50,150 nt of DNA from Acidobacteriota bacterium. GTDB taxonomy: Bacteria > Acidobacteriota > Thermoanaerobaculia > Thermoanaerobaculales > Sulfomarinibacteraceae. Each line of letters opens with the position of its first letter. Position 1 is the first letter of the stretch. Where the stretch lies: NCBI GenBank assembly GCA_024641545.1, contig JAHECW010000016.1:1-50150 (forward strand), read 5' to 3'. Made by a program: the position numbers and the translations under genes. The notes under the pieces are model-generated. The model was not told the DNA's origin. It ran no database searches and was given only the letters and a program-made list of their open reading frames with translations. Shown here piece after piece: positions 33,587 to 42,558 of the stretch.

Positions 33587-34335
33587 CGGTGATCCCGGTA
33601 GAGGCGGAGACCGAAGTCCCCCGCCGCGCTGCCGCGAAGCTCCGAGATGAGGTCGACCACGGCCTCGGGAAGCGCCTCCAGCGACGGGAGCGCCGCGCCG
33701 TACTGCGGCGGCAGAAGCACCGGCGCCGCCAGGGCGGCGAAACTGAGATCGGCGGCGCTGAAGGCGCCACCAACGAGGAATCCGCGGCCGTCGGCGAGCC
33801 GATCGCCCACAGTTGCAAAGGCCTGCCGCACGAAGCCGACCGATCGTTCGACCGATGCCGGATTGATGTTCATCCCCCTGCGCATGAGCCAACGGAAGAC
33901 CGGGAAACCGAGGCTGAAGACCATCCTCTGGCCGGCGCCGACACCGGGTGAAACGGCCGCGAGGGTCAGCGACCGGTGCGGCAGGAGGTGAAAATAGGCA
34001 ATCCTCCTGGTGTGCGGGCCGAGCCGAGCGTCGAAGAGCTCCTCGAGCTCGTCGACCTCGGTGCGGAGTTCGGGGTCCGTCGGGTAGAGCCGGCGTTCAC
34101 CGCCGTATTGCTCGTCGAGAAAACGCAGGATCGCGGTGGAATCATCGAGCACCCGCGCGCCGACAACCAGAACCGGCACGGTTCGACCGCCCCCCGACGA
34201 CAGGCTCCAGGCCCAGTGGAGCAGCGGCGGGTGGGGCTCCTCGGAGTATGGGACAGCAAAGAAATCGAGAGCCCACCGGGCCTTCTCACAGTAGTGACTC
34301 GGTCCGATGGTGATGAGTCTGTACGGGAGTGCCAT
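33583..34335 (-). CDS. Glutathione S-transferase-like protein
   Basis: 250 aa. The N-terminal thioredoxin-like domain begins PYRLITIGPSHYCEKARWALDF, with Ser13/Cys16 in the position of the catalytic Ser/Cys, and has TVPVLVVGARVLDDSTAILRFLDEQYG, including the cis-Pro and the D-S gamma-glutamyl contact. The C-terminal helical domain ends with FLVGGAFSAADLSFAALAAPVLLPPQYG, the N-capping-box region of GSTs. Cytoplasmic; substrate unknown. ATG 34335 follows GGTGGAG. Coupled to the hydrolase gene. Confidence 0.85.
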   Translation of the reverse strand: MALPYRLITIGPSHYCEKARWALDFFAVPYSEEPHPPLLHWAWSLSSGGGRTVPVLVVGARVLDDSTAILRFLDEQYGGERRLYPTDPELRTEVDELEELFDARLGPHTRRIAYFHLLPHRSLTLAAVSPGVGAGQRMVFSLGFPVFRWLMRRGMNINPASVERSVGFVRQAFATVGDRLADGRGFLVGGAFSAADLSFAALAAPVLLPPQYGAALPSLEALPEAVVDLISELRGSAAGDFGLRLYRDHR

Positions 34336-34351
34336 GTCTCCACCCTACTCT

Positions 34352-34394
34352 ATCTTTTTCAGGCGGCCGCCGTCGGCGGCCGCCTGAAAAAGAT
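34352..34394. repeat. Perfect 20-bp palindrome with 3-base loop
   Basis: Left arm 34352-34371 and right arm 34375-34394 are exact complements around GTC. Core AGGCGGCCGCC, flanked by CTTTTT outside on the left and AAAAAG on the right. T-run precedes and A-run follows the stem on both strands, opposite to an intrinsic terminator. The right arm also supplies the T-run of the ftsZ terminator. Confidence 0.9.
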
Positions 34395-34431
34395 GGCCCC
34401 TCCCGCCGGGAGGTGAGTGAGCGGGAGGGGC
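34387..34431 (-). terminator. Intrinsic terminator after ftsZ
   Basis: On the minus strand GCCCCTCCCGC pairs with GCGGGAGGGGC (11 bp, 14-base loop) and is followed by CATCTTTTTC. It lies 54 bp after the ftsZ stop and should end the dcw transcript before the GST-like gene. Confidence 0.75.
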
Positions 34432-34484
34432 GAAATACGCCCCCGAAGCAAGCCTCGGGAACGAAATAATCAGTGACAGTTGGC

Positions 34485-35705
34485 TCAGTCCATCTGTTTA
34501 CGCAGGATGGCCGGAATCTCGTAATCGTCGGTCTGGTTGATGCCGTACTCCGAGTTGGGCCCGCCGGGTACGAAAAAGCGGCTCGCCCGCGCCTTCGGGG
34601 CGTCTTCCACCACCGGATCGGTGAGCGGTCGCAGCTCCTTCACCGGCATCCGCACCGAGTCCTGCTCGCAGCGAAATCCGGTGGCGATCACCGTCACCTG
34701 CAGGCAGTCCTCGAGCTTGGGATCGACCACCGCGCCGAAGAGGATCTGGGCGTCGGGATCGGCGCCTTCGGTGATGATCTCCGCCGCTTCGTTGATCTCG
34801 TTCAAGGTCACATCGGTGCCGCCGGAGATGTTGATGAGAAGCCCGCGCGCACCTTCGATGGAGGTCTCCTCGAGCAACGGTGAGGCGATGGCCTGTTGTG
34901 CGGCCTCGACCGCGCGGTGCTCACCGAATGCGAGACCGATACCCATGAGAGCGTGGCCCATTCCCTTCATCACCGTGCGCACATCGGCAAAATCGCGGTT
35001 GATCAGCCCGGGAACGGTGATGATGTCCGCGATGCCCTGAACCGCCTGACGCAGCACGTCGTCGGCAATCCGCATGGCATCGGTGAAATTGGTGTTGCGC
35101 TCGACAAACTTGAGCAGTCGGTCGTTGGGGATGGTGATGAGGGTGTCCACGTGCTCGGCGAGCTGGGCGATCCCCTCCTCAGCGACCTTCCGCCGCCGCG
35201 ACCCCTCGAAGGAGAACGGCTTGGTCACCACCGCCACCGTGAGAGCGCCGACGTCCTGCGCCATCTGGGCGATGACGGGCGTCGCTCCGGTGCCGGTGCC
35301 GCCCCCCATTCCGCTGGTGATGAAGACCATGTCGGCGCCCTCGAGCAGATCGAAGATCTTCTTGTCGGCCTCGAGTGCGGCATTGCGGCCGATCTCCGGG
35401 TTGGCGCCGGCGCCGAGACCCCGCGTCAGCTCGGAGCCGAGCTGGAGCTTGACCGGCGCCATGCTGGCCATGAGCGCCTGGGCATCGGTGTTGGCGGCGA
35501 TGAACTCGACACCGGTGAGCCCGGCCGAGATCATGCGGTTCACCGAGTTGCAGCCGCCGCCGCCGACCCCGATCACCCGGATCCGGGCCGGCGCCGTCCC
35601 TTCGTCGAGGAAGATGCCCGATTCGGGCTCCTCGTCGAACAGGGATGGATCGTTGTCGTCCAAATCCTCGATATCGTCAATCAAATCGCTGTCAAACTCG
35701 ATCAT
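34485..35705 (-). CDS. ftsZ: Cell division protein FtsZ
   Basis: 406 aa tubulin-like GTPase that forms the Z ring. GTP-binding elements: [22 protein letters not shown] and the tubulin signature GGGTGTG (134-140). The C-terminal conserved peptide [12 protein letters not shown], which binds FtsA, is at the end. An unusual acidic extension of about 40 residues ([22 protein letters not shown]) precedes the GTPase core. ATG 35705 follows GGGAGGTGGG; TTG 35723 is less likely. It overlaps the end of ftsA by 14 bp and is the last gene of the dcw operon. Confidence 0.98.
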   Translation of the reverse strand: MIEFDSDLIDDIEDLDDNDPSLFDEEPESGIFLDEGTAPARIRVIGVGGGGCNSVNRMISAGLTGVEFIAANTDAQALMASMAPVKLQLGSELTRGLGAGANPEIGRNAALEADKKIFDLLEGADMVFITSGMGGGTGTGATPVIAQMAQDVGALTVAVVTKPFSFEGSRRRKVAEEGIAQLAEHVDTLITIPNDRLLKFVERNTNFTDAMRIADDVLRQAVQGIADIITVPGLINRDFADVRTVMKGMGHALMGIGLAFGEHRAVEAAQQAIASPLLEETSIEGARGLLINISGGTDVTLNEINEAAEIITEGADPDAQILFGAVVDPKLEDCLQVTVIATGFRCEQDSVRMPVKELRPLTDPVVEDAPKARASRFFVPGGPNSEYGINQTDDYEIPAILRKQMD

Positions 35706-36942
35706 GCCCACCTCCCATTTCAAAAAAATCGCCGAGGGCGCCGCGGAGCCGGGCCAACAAGCCGCCGCTTCGCCCCTGAGTCGCCAGATGTCCGTTGCGT
35801 CGTTTGCACTGCATTCGGATCAGACCGCAGGCCACGGCCCACTCCGGCCCGGACACCGGCTCGGTGAGACCGGCCAGGTTCAGGGGCCGGCCGACCCGGG
35901 CGCGGTGCCCGAATATCTTTTCCGCCACTTCTTCGAGCCCGTCGAGGGCGGCGCCGCCGCCCGTCAGTACGACTCCCGCCCGCGGCAGCCGATCGAGCTT
36001 GTGCTCGACGAGGACCCGGTGGACCCCGATGAAGAGGTCGCGGGCGCGCTCGTGGAGAATTTCGGCCGCAAATCGGGCCGGATGAACACTGTTGCCGTCG
36101 CCGCCGAGGCTCGGCACCTCGATGGCGTCGATATCGAGACCCTCGCGCTCGAGGGAGGCGCCGACGCGGCGCTTGGTCTGCTCGGCAGCCGCGGTGGTCG
36201 TCTTGAGCAGGGCCGCGAGATCGGCCGTGAAATGACGTCCGCCGACCGGAAGCGCGCCCGATGACACCACCACTCCTTCGGAAAAAACCACCCACTCGGT
36301 GGTTGCGTAGCCGAGATCGAGGAGCAGGCAGCCGAGCTCGCGTTCGTCGGGCGTGAGCACCGCTTCGGCAGCGGCCAGGGGTTCGTAGACCAGCTGTCTC
36401 ACCGCCACCGCCGCGCGGTTGACGGTCTGCTCGACGGTATCGGCGTGGGTCTTGTTGGTGTAGACCACGAAGGCCGAGGCGTCGAGGCGGCTGCCCGGCA
36501 TCCCCACCGGGTGGTCCATCCCGGATTGACCGTCCAGCGCATACCCGCAGGCGATGATGTCGAGCACGCGATAATCGGGCGGGATGCTGACCTGCGCGCA
36601 GGCGGTGAGCGCGCGCCGCAGATCATCTTCCGACACGGTCATGTTGCGACCGGTCACCGGCACCGATGCGGTGGCGGGAAGACCCTGGATGGGGAGACCG
36701 CCGAGACCGACCGCGGCGAACTCCACCGGGACCGAGGCCATGGCCTCGGCCTCCTCCGCAGCCACCCGAACCGCACCCGCGACTTCGTCGAGATTGGCGA
36801 TCACTCCTTTACGGGCGCCGTCGTGGCCGGCCTGCCCGCAACCGCGAATCACCAGACGGCCGTCTTCGACGGTCCCGACGACGACCGACACCCGGGTCGA
36901 GCCGACATCGATGCCCACCAGCGGCCCGGTATCGTTCATCAT
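35692..36942 (-). CDS. ftsA: Cell division protein FtsA
   Basis: 416 aa actin-fold ATPase that tethers FtsZ to the membrane. Phosphate-1 loop [14 protein letters not shown] (10-23), phosphate-2 [12 protein letters not shown] and adenosine motif [17 protein letters not shown]. The C-terminus [16 protein letters not shown] is an amphipathic membrane-targeting helix. Start ATG 36942 overlaps the ftsQ stop as ATGA, with GGGGAGG upstream; a second ATG follows directly. Confidence 0.97.
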   Translation of the reverse strand: MMNDTGPLVGIDVGSTRVSVVVGTVEDGRLVIRGCGQAGHDGARKGVIANLDEVAGAVRVAAEEAEAMASVPVEFAAVGLGGLPIQGLPATASVPVTGRNMTVSEDDLRRALTACAQVSIPPDYRVLDIIACGYALDGQSGMDHPVGMPGSRLDASAFVVYTNKTHADTVEQTVNRAAVAVRQLVYEPLAAAEAVLTPDERELGCLLLDLGYATTEWVVFSEGVVVSSGALPVGGRHFTADLAALLKTTTAAAEQTKRRVGASLEREGLDIDAIEVPSLGGDGNSVHPARFAAEILHERARDLFIGVHRVLVEHKLDRLPRAGVVLTGGGAALDGLEEVAEKIFGHRARVGRPLNLAGLTEPVSGPEWAVACGLIRMQCKRRNGHLATQGRSGGLLARLRGALGDFFEMGGGHDRV

Positions 36943-37703
36943 GCGGCCTCCCCGCCGGCGCGCCCGAGGCGGGGTTGATTGAGTTCATTCGATGCGCCGG
37001 CCCTCAGCACCATTCGGTACGGCCACCGCAGGTCGGCCCATTCAACCATCACTCCCCCGTTCATCACCTGCGCACACCACGCTTGCTCCGCGACAGTGCC
37101 CTCCGGAGTGACGTGGATCGTCGTCAATTGATCCGGTTCGGCGAACCGGAGATCGACGACATAGTCCGCCGGGGTCACCTGGTGGACCGCCATCACCTCT
37201 CCGCCACTGGCGATTGCGATCCGCCGGGCCACCGAAAAGGCGAGCCGTCGATCGGACGGGTGTCGGAAACCGATGAGTTCGGGCACGCGTGGTTCGCCGA
37301 GCGGACCGACCAACCGACCATCCATCGCCACCGCGTGCCAACCACCCCCCACCGGGACCGATCCGCGGGGAATTTCGGGGAAGATCTCGACGACGATGGT
37401 CCCCGGGAGTTCGAGATGGACTCTGACCTCCGAGGCGGCCGGCCAGGTTGCCGCAATCTGGCGCAACCAGTCGAGCTGCAGGATCGGCACCATGTGACCG
37501 ACCAGCCCCTCGAGGGAGGCGGTCACCGAGGGGGGGACCACGCCGCCGCCGTGGATCTCCACCGACTGGACCCGCCAGAGCGGTGCGAGGAGCAAACCGG
37601 CGGTCAACCCGACCAGCGGCAGCAGGGTCCGCCGCCGGGAGCGACGCCGGGGCGTTCGCGGCCGGAATCGATCGGGGAGGAACCGACGTTGGACGGATGT
37701 CAT
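36939..37703 (-). CDS. ftsQ: Cell division protein FtsQ
   Basis: 254 aa bitopic protein of the divisome: a very basic cytoplasmic start (RRFLPDRFRPRTPRRRSRRR), one transmembrane helix (LLPLVGLTAGLLLAPL), a POTRA domain (WRVQSVEIHGGGVV onwards) and the beta domain. It links FtsB/FtsL to early division proteins. Assigned mainly by this architecture and its place between murC and ftsA. Start ATG 37703 overlaps the murC stop as ATGA. No murB or ddl lies between murC and ftsQ. Confidence 0.92.
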   Translation of the reverse strand: MTSVQRRFLPDRFRPRTPRRRSRRRTLLPLVGLTAGLLLAPLWRVQSVEIHGGGVVPPSVTASLEGLVGHMVPILQLDWLRQIAATWPAASEVRVHLELPGTIVVEIFPEIPRGSVPVGGGWHAVAMDGRLVGPLGEPRVPELIGFRHPSDRRLAFSVARRIAIASGGEVMAVHQVTPADYVVDLRFAEPDQLTTIHVTPEGTVAEQAWCAQVMNGGVMVEWADLRWPYRMVLRAGASNELNQPRLGRAGGEAA

Positions 37704-39064
37704 GCGGCACCTCGCAGCCAGTTTTCGGCCACGCGGTGGACATCACCCGCGCCAAGGGTGACGAGAACATCACCCGCTGAAAGCAGGCGGTCGACAAAGA
37801 CCGGGGCCTCGGCCACGGCGGGACCGGCCACGATCGCCGGGTGCCCGAGGCGGGTTGCCGCCGCGACCACCAGCGCTTCATCGACGCCGTCGATGGGACG
37901 CTCCCGAGCCGGGTAGATCGGCAGCACCACGACGACATCGGCGCCGAGCAGCGCTCGTCCGAAGCCGTCGGCAAAATCCCGCGTCCGGCTGAAGAGATGG
38001 GGCTGGAAGACCACGACGAGACGCCGCCCCGGAAAAGCCTGTCGCGCCGCCCCGAGGACCGCCTCGATCTCGGTGGGATGGTGGGCGTAATCATCGACGA
38101 CCGTGATCTCGCTCCTCGCACCGAGGACGTCGAAGCGTCGCGCGACCCCGCTGAAGGATGCGCATCCCGATGCCAGTTCCGCAAAGGGAAGATCGAGCTC
38201 GAGACCGACGGCAAGCGCTGCCAACGCATTGAGGATGTTGAATCGACCGGGCCGTGAAATCACCGCTTCACCCAGGGTCTCGCGACTCCGAATCACGGTG
38301 AAACGGCTGCAACCGGGCTCGCTGCGCACATCGATCGCGCGGAGATCCGCCTTTTCTGAGAATCCGTAGCTGGTGATCGGGCGCCGAACGGCTCCGGCCA
38401 GGGCCCACGATCCGGCGTCGTCGCGACACAGGATCACACGGCCGGTGTCCGATGTCTGATTGCAGAAGGCGGCGAACGCCGCATCGAGCGCGGCCGCGGA
38501 TCCGTAGCAGTCGAGGTGCTCGGGCTCGACATTGGTGACCACCGCCACCGTGGCGTGGAGCTCGAGGAAGGACCGGTCGTACTCGTCGGCCTCACAGACC
38601 ATGAGCTCTCCGGCGCCGACGCGGGCGTTGGAGTCGGCAAACCGGGCATGGCCGCCGACCAGCACGGTCGGGTCGAGTCCGGCCTCGGTCAGCAGGTGGC
38701 CGATGAGCGCCGTGGTGGTGGTCTTGCCGTGGGTGCCGGCGATGGCGATCCCGCGCCGGCCGGTCATGAGTTCTCCCAGCATCACCGCCCGCCGGACCAG
38801 CGGGATCCGCCGCTGCCCGGCGGCCAGAAACTCGTCCTCGTCGCGGGCGACCGCGGCCGTATAGACCACGGTGTCGACGCCTTCGAGGTGGCCGGGATCG
38901 TGGCCGAGGAAGATCTCGATTCCAAGCGCCGAAAGCCTCTCGGTTCGGTTCGACGCGGCGACGTCGCAGCCGCTCACCACGGCGCCGCCGGCATGCGCCA
39001 CCTCGGCCAGGCCGCACATCCCGACCCCGCCGATGCCCATGAAGTGGAGATGGCGCCGGTTCAC
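37700..39064 (-). CDS. murC: UDP-N-acetylmuramate--L-alanine ligase
   Basis: 454 aa Mur ligase adding L-Ala to UDP-MurNAc in the cytoplasm. N-terminal Rossmann motif MGIGGVGMCGLAEV, ATP loop GTHGKTTT (110-117), EADEYDRSFLEL, and the MurC signature VVDDYAHHPTEI. Start GTG 39064 overlaps the murG stop as GTGA, with GGGGGTGG upstream. Confidence 0.98.
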   Translation of the reverse strand: MNRRHLHFMGIGGVGMCGLAEVAHAGGAVVSGCDVAASNRTERLSALGIEIFLGHDPGHLEGVDTVVYTAAVARDEDEFLAAGQRRIPLVRRAVMLGELMTGRRGIAIAGTHGKTTTTALIGHLLTEAGLDPTVLVGGHARFADSNARVGAGELMVCEADEYDRSFLELHATVAVVTNVEPEHLDCYGSAAALDAAFAAFCNQTSDTGRVILCRDDAGSWALAGAVRRPITSYGFSEKADLRAIDVRSEPGCSRFTVIRSRETLGEAVISRPGRFNILNALAALAVGLELDLPFAELASGCASFSGVARRFDVLGARSEITVVDDYAHHPTEIEAVLGAARQAFPGRRLVVVFQPHLFSRTRDFADGFGRALLGADVVVVLPIYPARERPIDGVDEALVVAAATRLGHPAIVAGPAVAEAPVFVDRLLSAGDVLVTLGAGDVHRVAENWLRGAA

Positions 39065-40137
39065 AGGCCACCCCCGATGGCGAGCACCCGATCGGCGATC
39101 TTTCGCGCGGCGTCGGTCCTCGCCACGGCCGAGGCCGCCGCTCCCATGCAGACCATGGTCTGGGAATCGCTCAGAATCTCACCGAGGACCGCGGCCATCG
39201 TCGTCGGGTTGGCTTCGTCCTCGGTCAGCACCACCGCACCACCGGCCCTCTCGAGCGAGCGGGCGTTGAACTCCTGGTGGTTGCCCGCTGCCGAGGCGAA
39301 GGGCACCAGCACCGCACCACGTCCCGCGGCCGCGAGCTCGGAGACCGTCAGCGCACCGGATCTCGCCACCACCAGGTCGGCCTGGCGCAGCGAACGCCAC
39401 GGCTCGGCGAGGAAGGCCGAGACATCGGCCTCGATCCCGAGATCGGAGTAGCTGGTCATGACCACCTCGGACCAGCGCCCACCGGTCTGGTGCTGGACTT
39501 TGAGGACCATCCCCTCGGTTTGCAGGATCGCCAGCGCCCTCGGCAGGATGCGGTTGAGGAACAGCGATCCCTGGCTTCCTCCGAGGACCAGGAGGCGGGG
39601 CGGATCGTGGGGTTCCAACGCATCGACTTCGAAGAAATGGGAACGGACCGGGTTGCCGGTCCACTCGGCCGGGAGCGACGGGAAATGGGCGACCGCATCG
39701 GCGAAACCGCAGCAGATGAGATCCGCCCACGGCGCGAGGAATCGATTGGTCATGCCCGGGATCGAGTTCTGTTCCTGGAGGATCATCGGGATCCCGAGAA
39801 GACCGGCCGCTGCGAGACCTGCGGCCGAGGCATAGCCGCCGACGCCGACCACCGCCAGGGGATCGAGCTCGAGCAGGGTCCGCACCGCCTTGATCACCGC
39901 CCGCGGCAGCAGCGCAACCGCGCGCGCTGCCTCGGCCGGGCTTCGGGCCTGGATCCCCTCGAGATCAACCAGGGTCAAGGGCAGGTTGCGCTCGGGGATC
40001 AACTCGGCCTCGAGCCCGCGTCGGGCGCCGAGCCAGTGGACCTCGACACCGAGGGACTGCAGTTCGGCCGCCACGGCGAGTCCGGGGAAGACGTGGCCCC
40101 CGGTGCCGCCACCCGCAATCACCACCCGCCGGCTCAT
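39061..40137 (-). CDS. murG: UDP-GlcNAc:undecaprenyl-PP-MurNAc-pentapeptide GlcNAc transferase
   Basis: 358 aa GT-B glycosyltransferase making lipid II at the inner face of the membrane. G-loop 1 IAGGGTGGHVFPGLAVA, GVGGYASAAGLAAAG, QEQNSIPGMTNRFL, G-loop 3 LVLGGSQGSLFLN and VPFASAAGNHQEFNA (donor site). Start ATG 40137 overlaps the ftsW stop as ATGA, with GGGAGG seven bases upstream. Confidence 0.98.
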   Translation of the reverse strand: MSRRVVIAGGGTGGHVFPGLAVAAELQSLGVEVHWLGARRGLEAELIPERNLPLTLVDLEGIQARSPAEAARAVALLPRAVIKAVRTLLELDPLAVVGVGGYASAAGLAAAGLLGIPMILQEQNSIPGMTNRFLAPWADLICCGFADAVAHFPSLPAEWTGNPVRSHFFEVDALEPHDPPRLLVLGGSQGSLFLNRILPRALAILQTEGMVLKVQHQTGGRWSEVVMTSYSDLGIEADVSAFLAEPWRSLRQADLVVARSGALTVSELAAAGRGAVLVPFASAAGNHQEFNARSLERAGGAVVLTEDEANPTTMAAVLGEILSDSQTMVCMGAAASAVARTDAARKIADRVLAIGGGL

Positions 40138-41225
40138 AGGCTTGCCTCCCGCGACAGGTTGAGCAGCAGGCCCACCGACGCCAGGGTGACCACGAGGTCG
40201 GTCTTGCCGTAGCTCACGAGCGGCAGCGGAATGCCCTTGGGGGGGAGGAGATCGAGGCAGACGATCATGTGGATCAAGCTCTGAACTGCGAAGGCGAAGG
40301 TCAGGCCGAAGGCGAGGAGCGCCCGGTCCGGAGAGGCCAGACGGGATGCGATCCGCAGGCCCCGCCAGGTAATGAGTGAGATCAGACCGAGCAGACCGAG
40401 CAGACCGAGCAGACCGAGCTCCTCGCCGGCGATGGAGAAGATGAAGTCGGTGTGGGGCTCGGGCAGGAAGAAGAGCTTCTGAAGTCCTGCCCCATAACCG
40501 CGTCCGGTGATCCCGCCGCTGCCGATGGCGACCAGGCTCTGGTAGCTCTGCCATCCGGCGGCGGTGGCGGCGTCGGGATCGACGAACGCCCGCACACGCG
40601 CCAGGCGGTAGGGTGACGTGACCACCGCGACCGCCAACGCCAGCACTCCGACCACGGCCGGGGCGGCGATCATCCGGACCGGGGTCCCCGCGACGAAAGC
40701 CATGGCGGTGAGGACCACCAGCAGAAGGGCTCCGGAACCGAGATCGGGCTCGATGATGATGAGCACCGCGGTGAAGGAACAGACCGCCGTCAAGCTCCAC
40801 ATCCGGCGACCCGGCCAGCCCTCGCGCCGGGCGCGGTCGAGCTCCACCGCGGCAAAGATCATCAAGGCCACCCGGGCGAGAACCGAAGGCTGCAAGGACA
40901 AACCACCGATGGACAACCAACGGTGGGTCGCGGCCACCGGCGGCTGGAGAAAGACCACCACGAGCAGCAGCCAGGTCAGACCGACGCCGACCCGGGCCAG
41001 CCGGGGCTCGGTGAGGAGATCCGACCGCACGTGCATGCACACCATCAGAACTCCGAGACCGACCACCGCGGTGGCGGCCTGCCAGGTGAAGAAGTACGAT
41101 CCCGGGCGACCGTAGCGCTCGGTGGCGATGAGCCACGACGCCGAAGCCATGAGGGCGAGGCCGACCCCGACCTGGAGAATGGCGGCGCCGAGAAGGAGGC
41201 GGTCGAAGCGCTGCTTTATCGGCAT
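40134..41225 (-). CDS. ftsW: Lipid II polymerase FtsW (SEDS family)
   Basis: 363 aa, ten transmembrane helices, septal peptidoglycan glycosyltransferase working with FtsI. Conserved VAATHRWLSIGGLSLQPS, IIIEPDLGSGALL, YQSLVAIGSGGITGRGYGAG, and LPEPHTDFIFSIAGEELG with the extracytoplasmic Asp. The usual C-terminal PxxSYGGSS is here PLVSYGKTDLVV, a variation in a normally well-kept motif. One helix contains a DNA tandem repeat (40383-40418). ATG 41225 follows GGAGGAGG; the gene overlaps murD by 10 bp. Confidence 0.95.
   Translation of the reverse strand: MPIKQRFDRLLLGAAILQVGVGLALMASASWLIATERYGRPGSYFFTWQAATAVVGLGVLMVCMHVRSDLLTEPRLARVGVGLTWLLLVVVFLQPPVAATHRWLSIGGLSLQPSVLARVALMIFAAVELDRARREGWPGRRMWSLTAVCSFTAVLIIIEPDLGSGALLLVVLTAMAFVAGTPVRMIAAPAVVGVLALAVAVVTSPYRLARVRAFVDPDAATAAGWQSYQSLVAIGSGGITGRGYGAGLQKLFFLPEPHTDFIFSIAGEELGLLGLLGLLGLISLITWRGLRIASRLASPDRALLAFGLTFAFAVQSLIHMIVCLDLLPPKGIPLPLVSYGKTDLVVTLASVGLLLNLSREASL
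40383..40418. repeat. Four tandem copies of a 9-base unit inside ftsW
   Basis: CAGACCGAG repeated four times without change, encoding alternating Leu and Gly residues (LGLLGLLGLLG) at the start of a transmembrane helix just after EE. The unit is in frame, so gain or loss of copies would lengthen or shorten the helix by three residues without a frameshift. Confidence 0.95.
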
Positions 41226-42547
41226 GTCGCCGCCTCCTCCCGCGCGAGGGCGGTGAAGACATCGCCGCGCTGGTCATAGCCCGTGAACTGGTCGAACGAG
41301 GCGCAGGCCGGCGCCAGCAGCACCGTTTGCCCGGGTGTTGCCGCCGCACGCGCGCGGCCCACCGCCTGGTGAAGCGTTCCACAGCTTTCGACCACCGCGG
41401 CGCCGGCCAGGGCACGGGCGATCTCGGGCCCGTCGACCCCGATCAAATAGAGCCGGGAGACGGCCCGCCGCACCTCATGGGCGAGCACGCTGAAGTCCTG
41501 GCCCTTGGCCTGGCCGCCGAGGATCAGATGGAGCGAGCCCGCGGGGTAGCCGTGCAGCGCGGCCAGGGTGGCGCCGATGTTGGTCGCTTTGGAATCGTCG
41601 ACCCACCGCACCCCGGCAGCCTCGTGGACCGTGCGATGGCGGTGGGCGAGGCCGTCGAAGGTCGCCGCCGCGCGGGCCGCGGCCTCGGGAGAGGCCCCCA
41701 CGGCCGTGGCCGCAAGGGCGGCGGCGAGGATGTTGGCGAGATTGTGCGAGCCGCTGAGCCGGACCTGATCAACCGCGAGAAACTCCGAACCGTTGACCAG
41801 CAAACGGCCGTCGTCGAGCCAGGCGTCGGCCCGGTTCTCGAGAGAGAAGAACCGCCGTGCGGCCGCGGTCTCGGTGGCCGCCGAGGCCGGGTCGTCGGCG
41901 TTGAGAACGGCGGTGTCGCCGGCGTCTTGGAAGGCGAAGAGCCGTCTCTTTGCGGCGAGATATTCGTCGAGATCGGCGTGGCGTTCGAGGTGGTCCTGGC
42001 TCAGATTGAGGAACACGGCCACCGTGGGATCCATGATCGTCAGCAGCTCGGACTGGAAGCTCGAGATCTCGAGGACCCAATGATCCCAGCCGCCGGCCAG
42101 AACCAGATCCGATGCGGCGATCCCGAGATTGCCCCCGGCCACGGCGTCCAAACCGGAGGCTCGGAGCATCTCCGCCACCAGGGTGGTCACGGTGCTCTTG
42201 CCGTTGGAACCGGTGACCGCCACTAACGGTGCGTCTCGCCGGTGACGCCAGGCGAACTCGACCTCGGTGACCACCTCGAGCCCTCGCTGCCTCGCGCTGA
42301 CCAGCAATTCGGCGGTCGGCGGGACGCCGGGAGAGACGACCACCAGATCGACGCCGTCGAGACAGGCTTCCGGGTGGCTCCCGAGAAAGCTCCGGGTCTT
42401 GACCGGAAGTCTCTCGAGCACCTCGGCCAACACCGCTTCCGAGCGCCGGTCGGTGACCACGACCTCGGCGCCGTCCGCAGCAGCGAGACGCGCGGTGGCG
42501 ACACCGGAGCGTCCCAGCCCGACCACCAGCACCCGCGAGAAATCCAT
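41216..42547 (-). CDS. murD: UDP-N-acetylmuramoyl-L-alanine--D-glutamate ligase
   Basis: 443 aa. N-terminal VLVVGLGRSGVATARLAA, ATP loop GSNGKST (113-119), LEISSFQSELL, LSQDHLERHADLDEY, HNLANILAA and WVDDSKATNIGAT, the MurD set. Adds D-Glu to UDP-MurNAc-L-Ala. ATG 42547 follows GAGGTGAAGGTGA; 11 bp after mraY. Confidence 0.98.
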   Translation of the reverse strand: MDFSRVLVVGLGRSGVATARLAAADGAEVVVTDRRSEAVLAEVLERLPVKTRSFLGSHPEACLDGVDLVVVSPGVPPTAELLVSARQRGLEVVTEVEFAWRHRRDAPLVAVTGSNGKSTVTTLVAEMLRASGLDAVAGGNLGIAASDLVLAGGWDHWVLEISSFQSELLTIMDPTVAVFLNLSQDHLERHADLDEYLAAKRRLFAFQDAGDTAVLNADDPASAATETAAARRFFSLENRADAWLDDGRLLVNGSEFLAVDQVRLSGSHNLANILAAALAATAVGASPEAAARAAATFDGLAHRHRTVHEAAGVRWVDDSKATNIGATLAALHGYPAGSLHLILGGQAKGQDFSVLAHEVRRAVSRLYLIGVDGPEIARALAGAAVVESCGTLHQAVGRARAAATPGQTVLLAPACASFDQFTGYDQRGDVFTALAREEAATCR

Positions 42548-42558
42548 CGTCGTCACCT

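Noticed and set aside
34352-34394. 20-bp palindrome considered as a bidirectional terminator
   Set aside because: T-run precedes and A-run follows the stem on both strands, the reverse of what termination needs.
40383-40418. Short tandem repeat considered as a CRISPR-like array
   Set aside because: Nine-base units without spacers, inside ftsW coding sequence.
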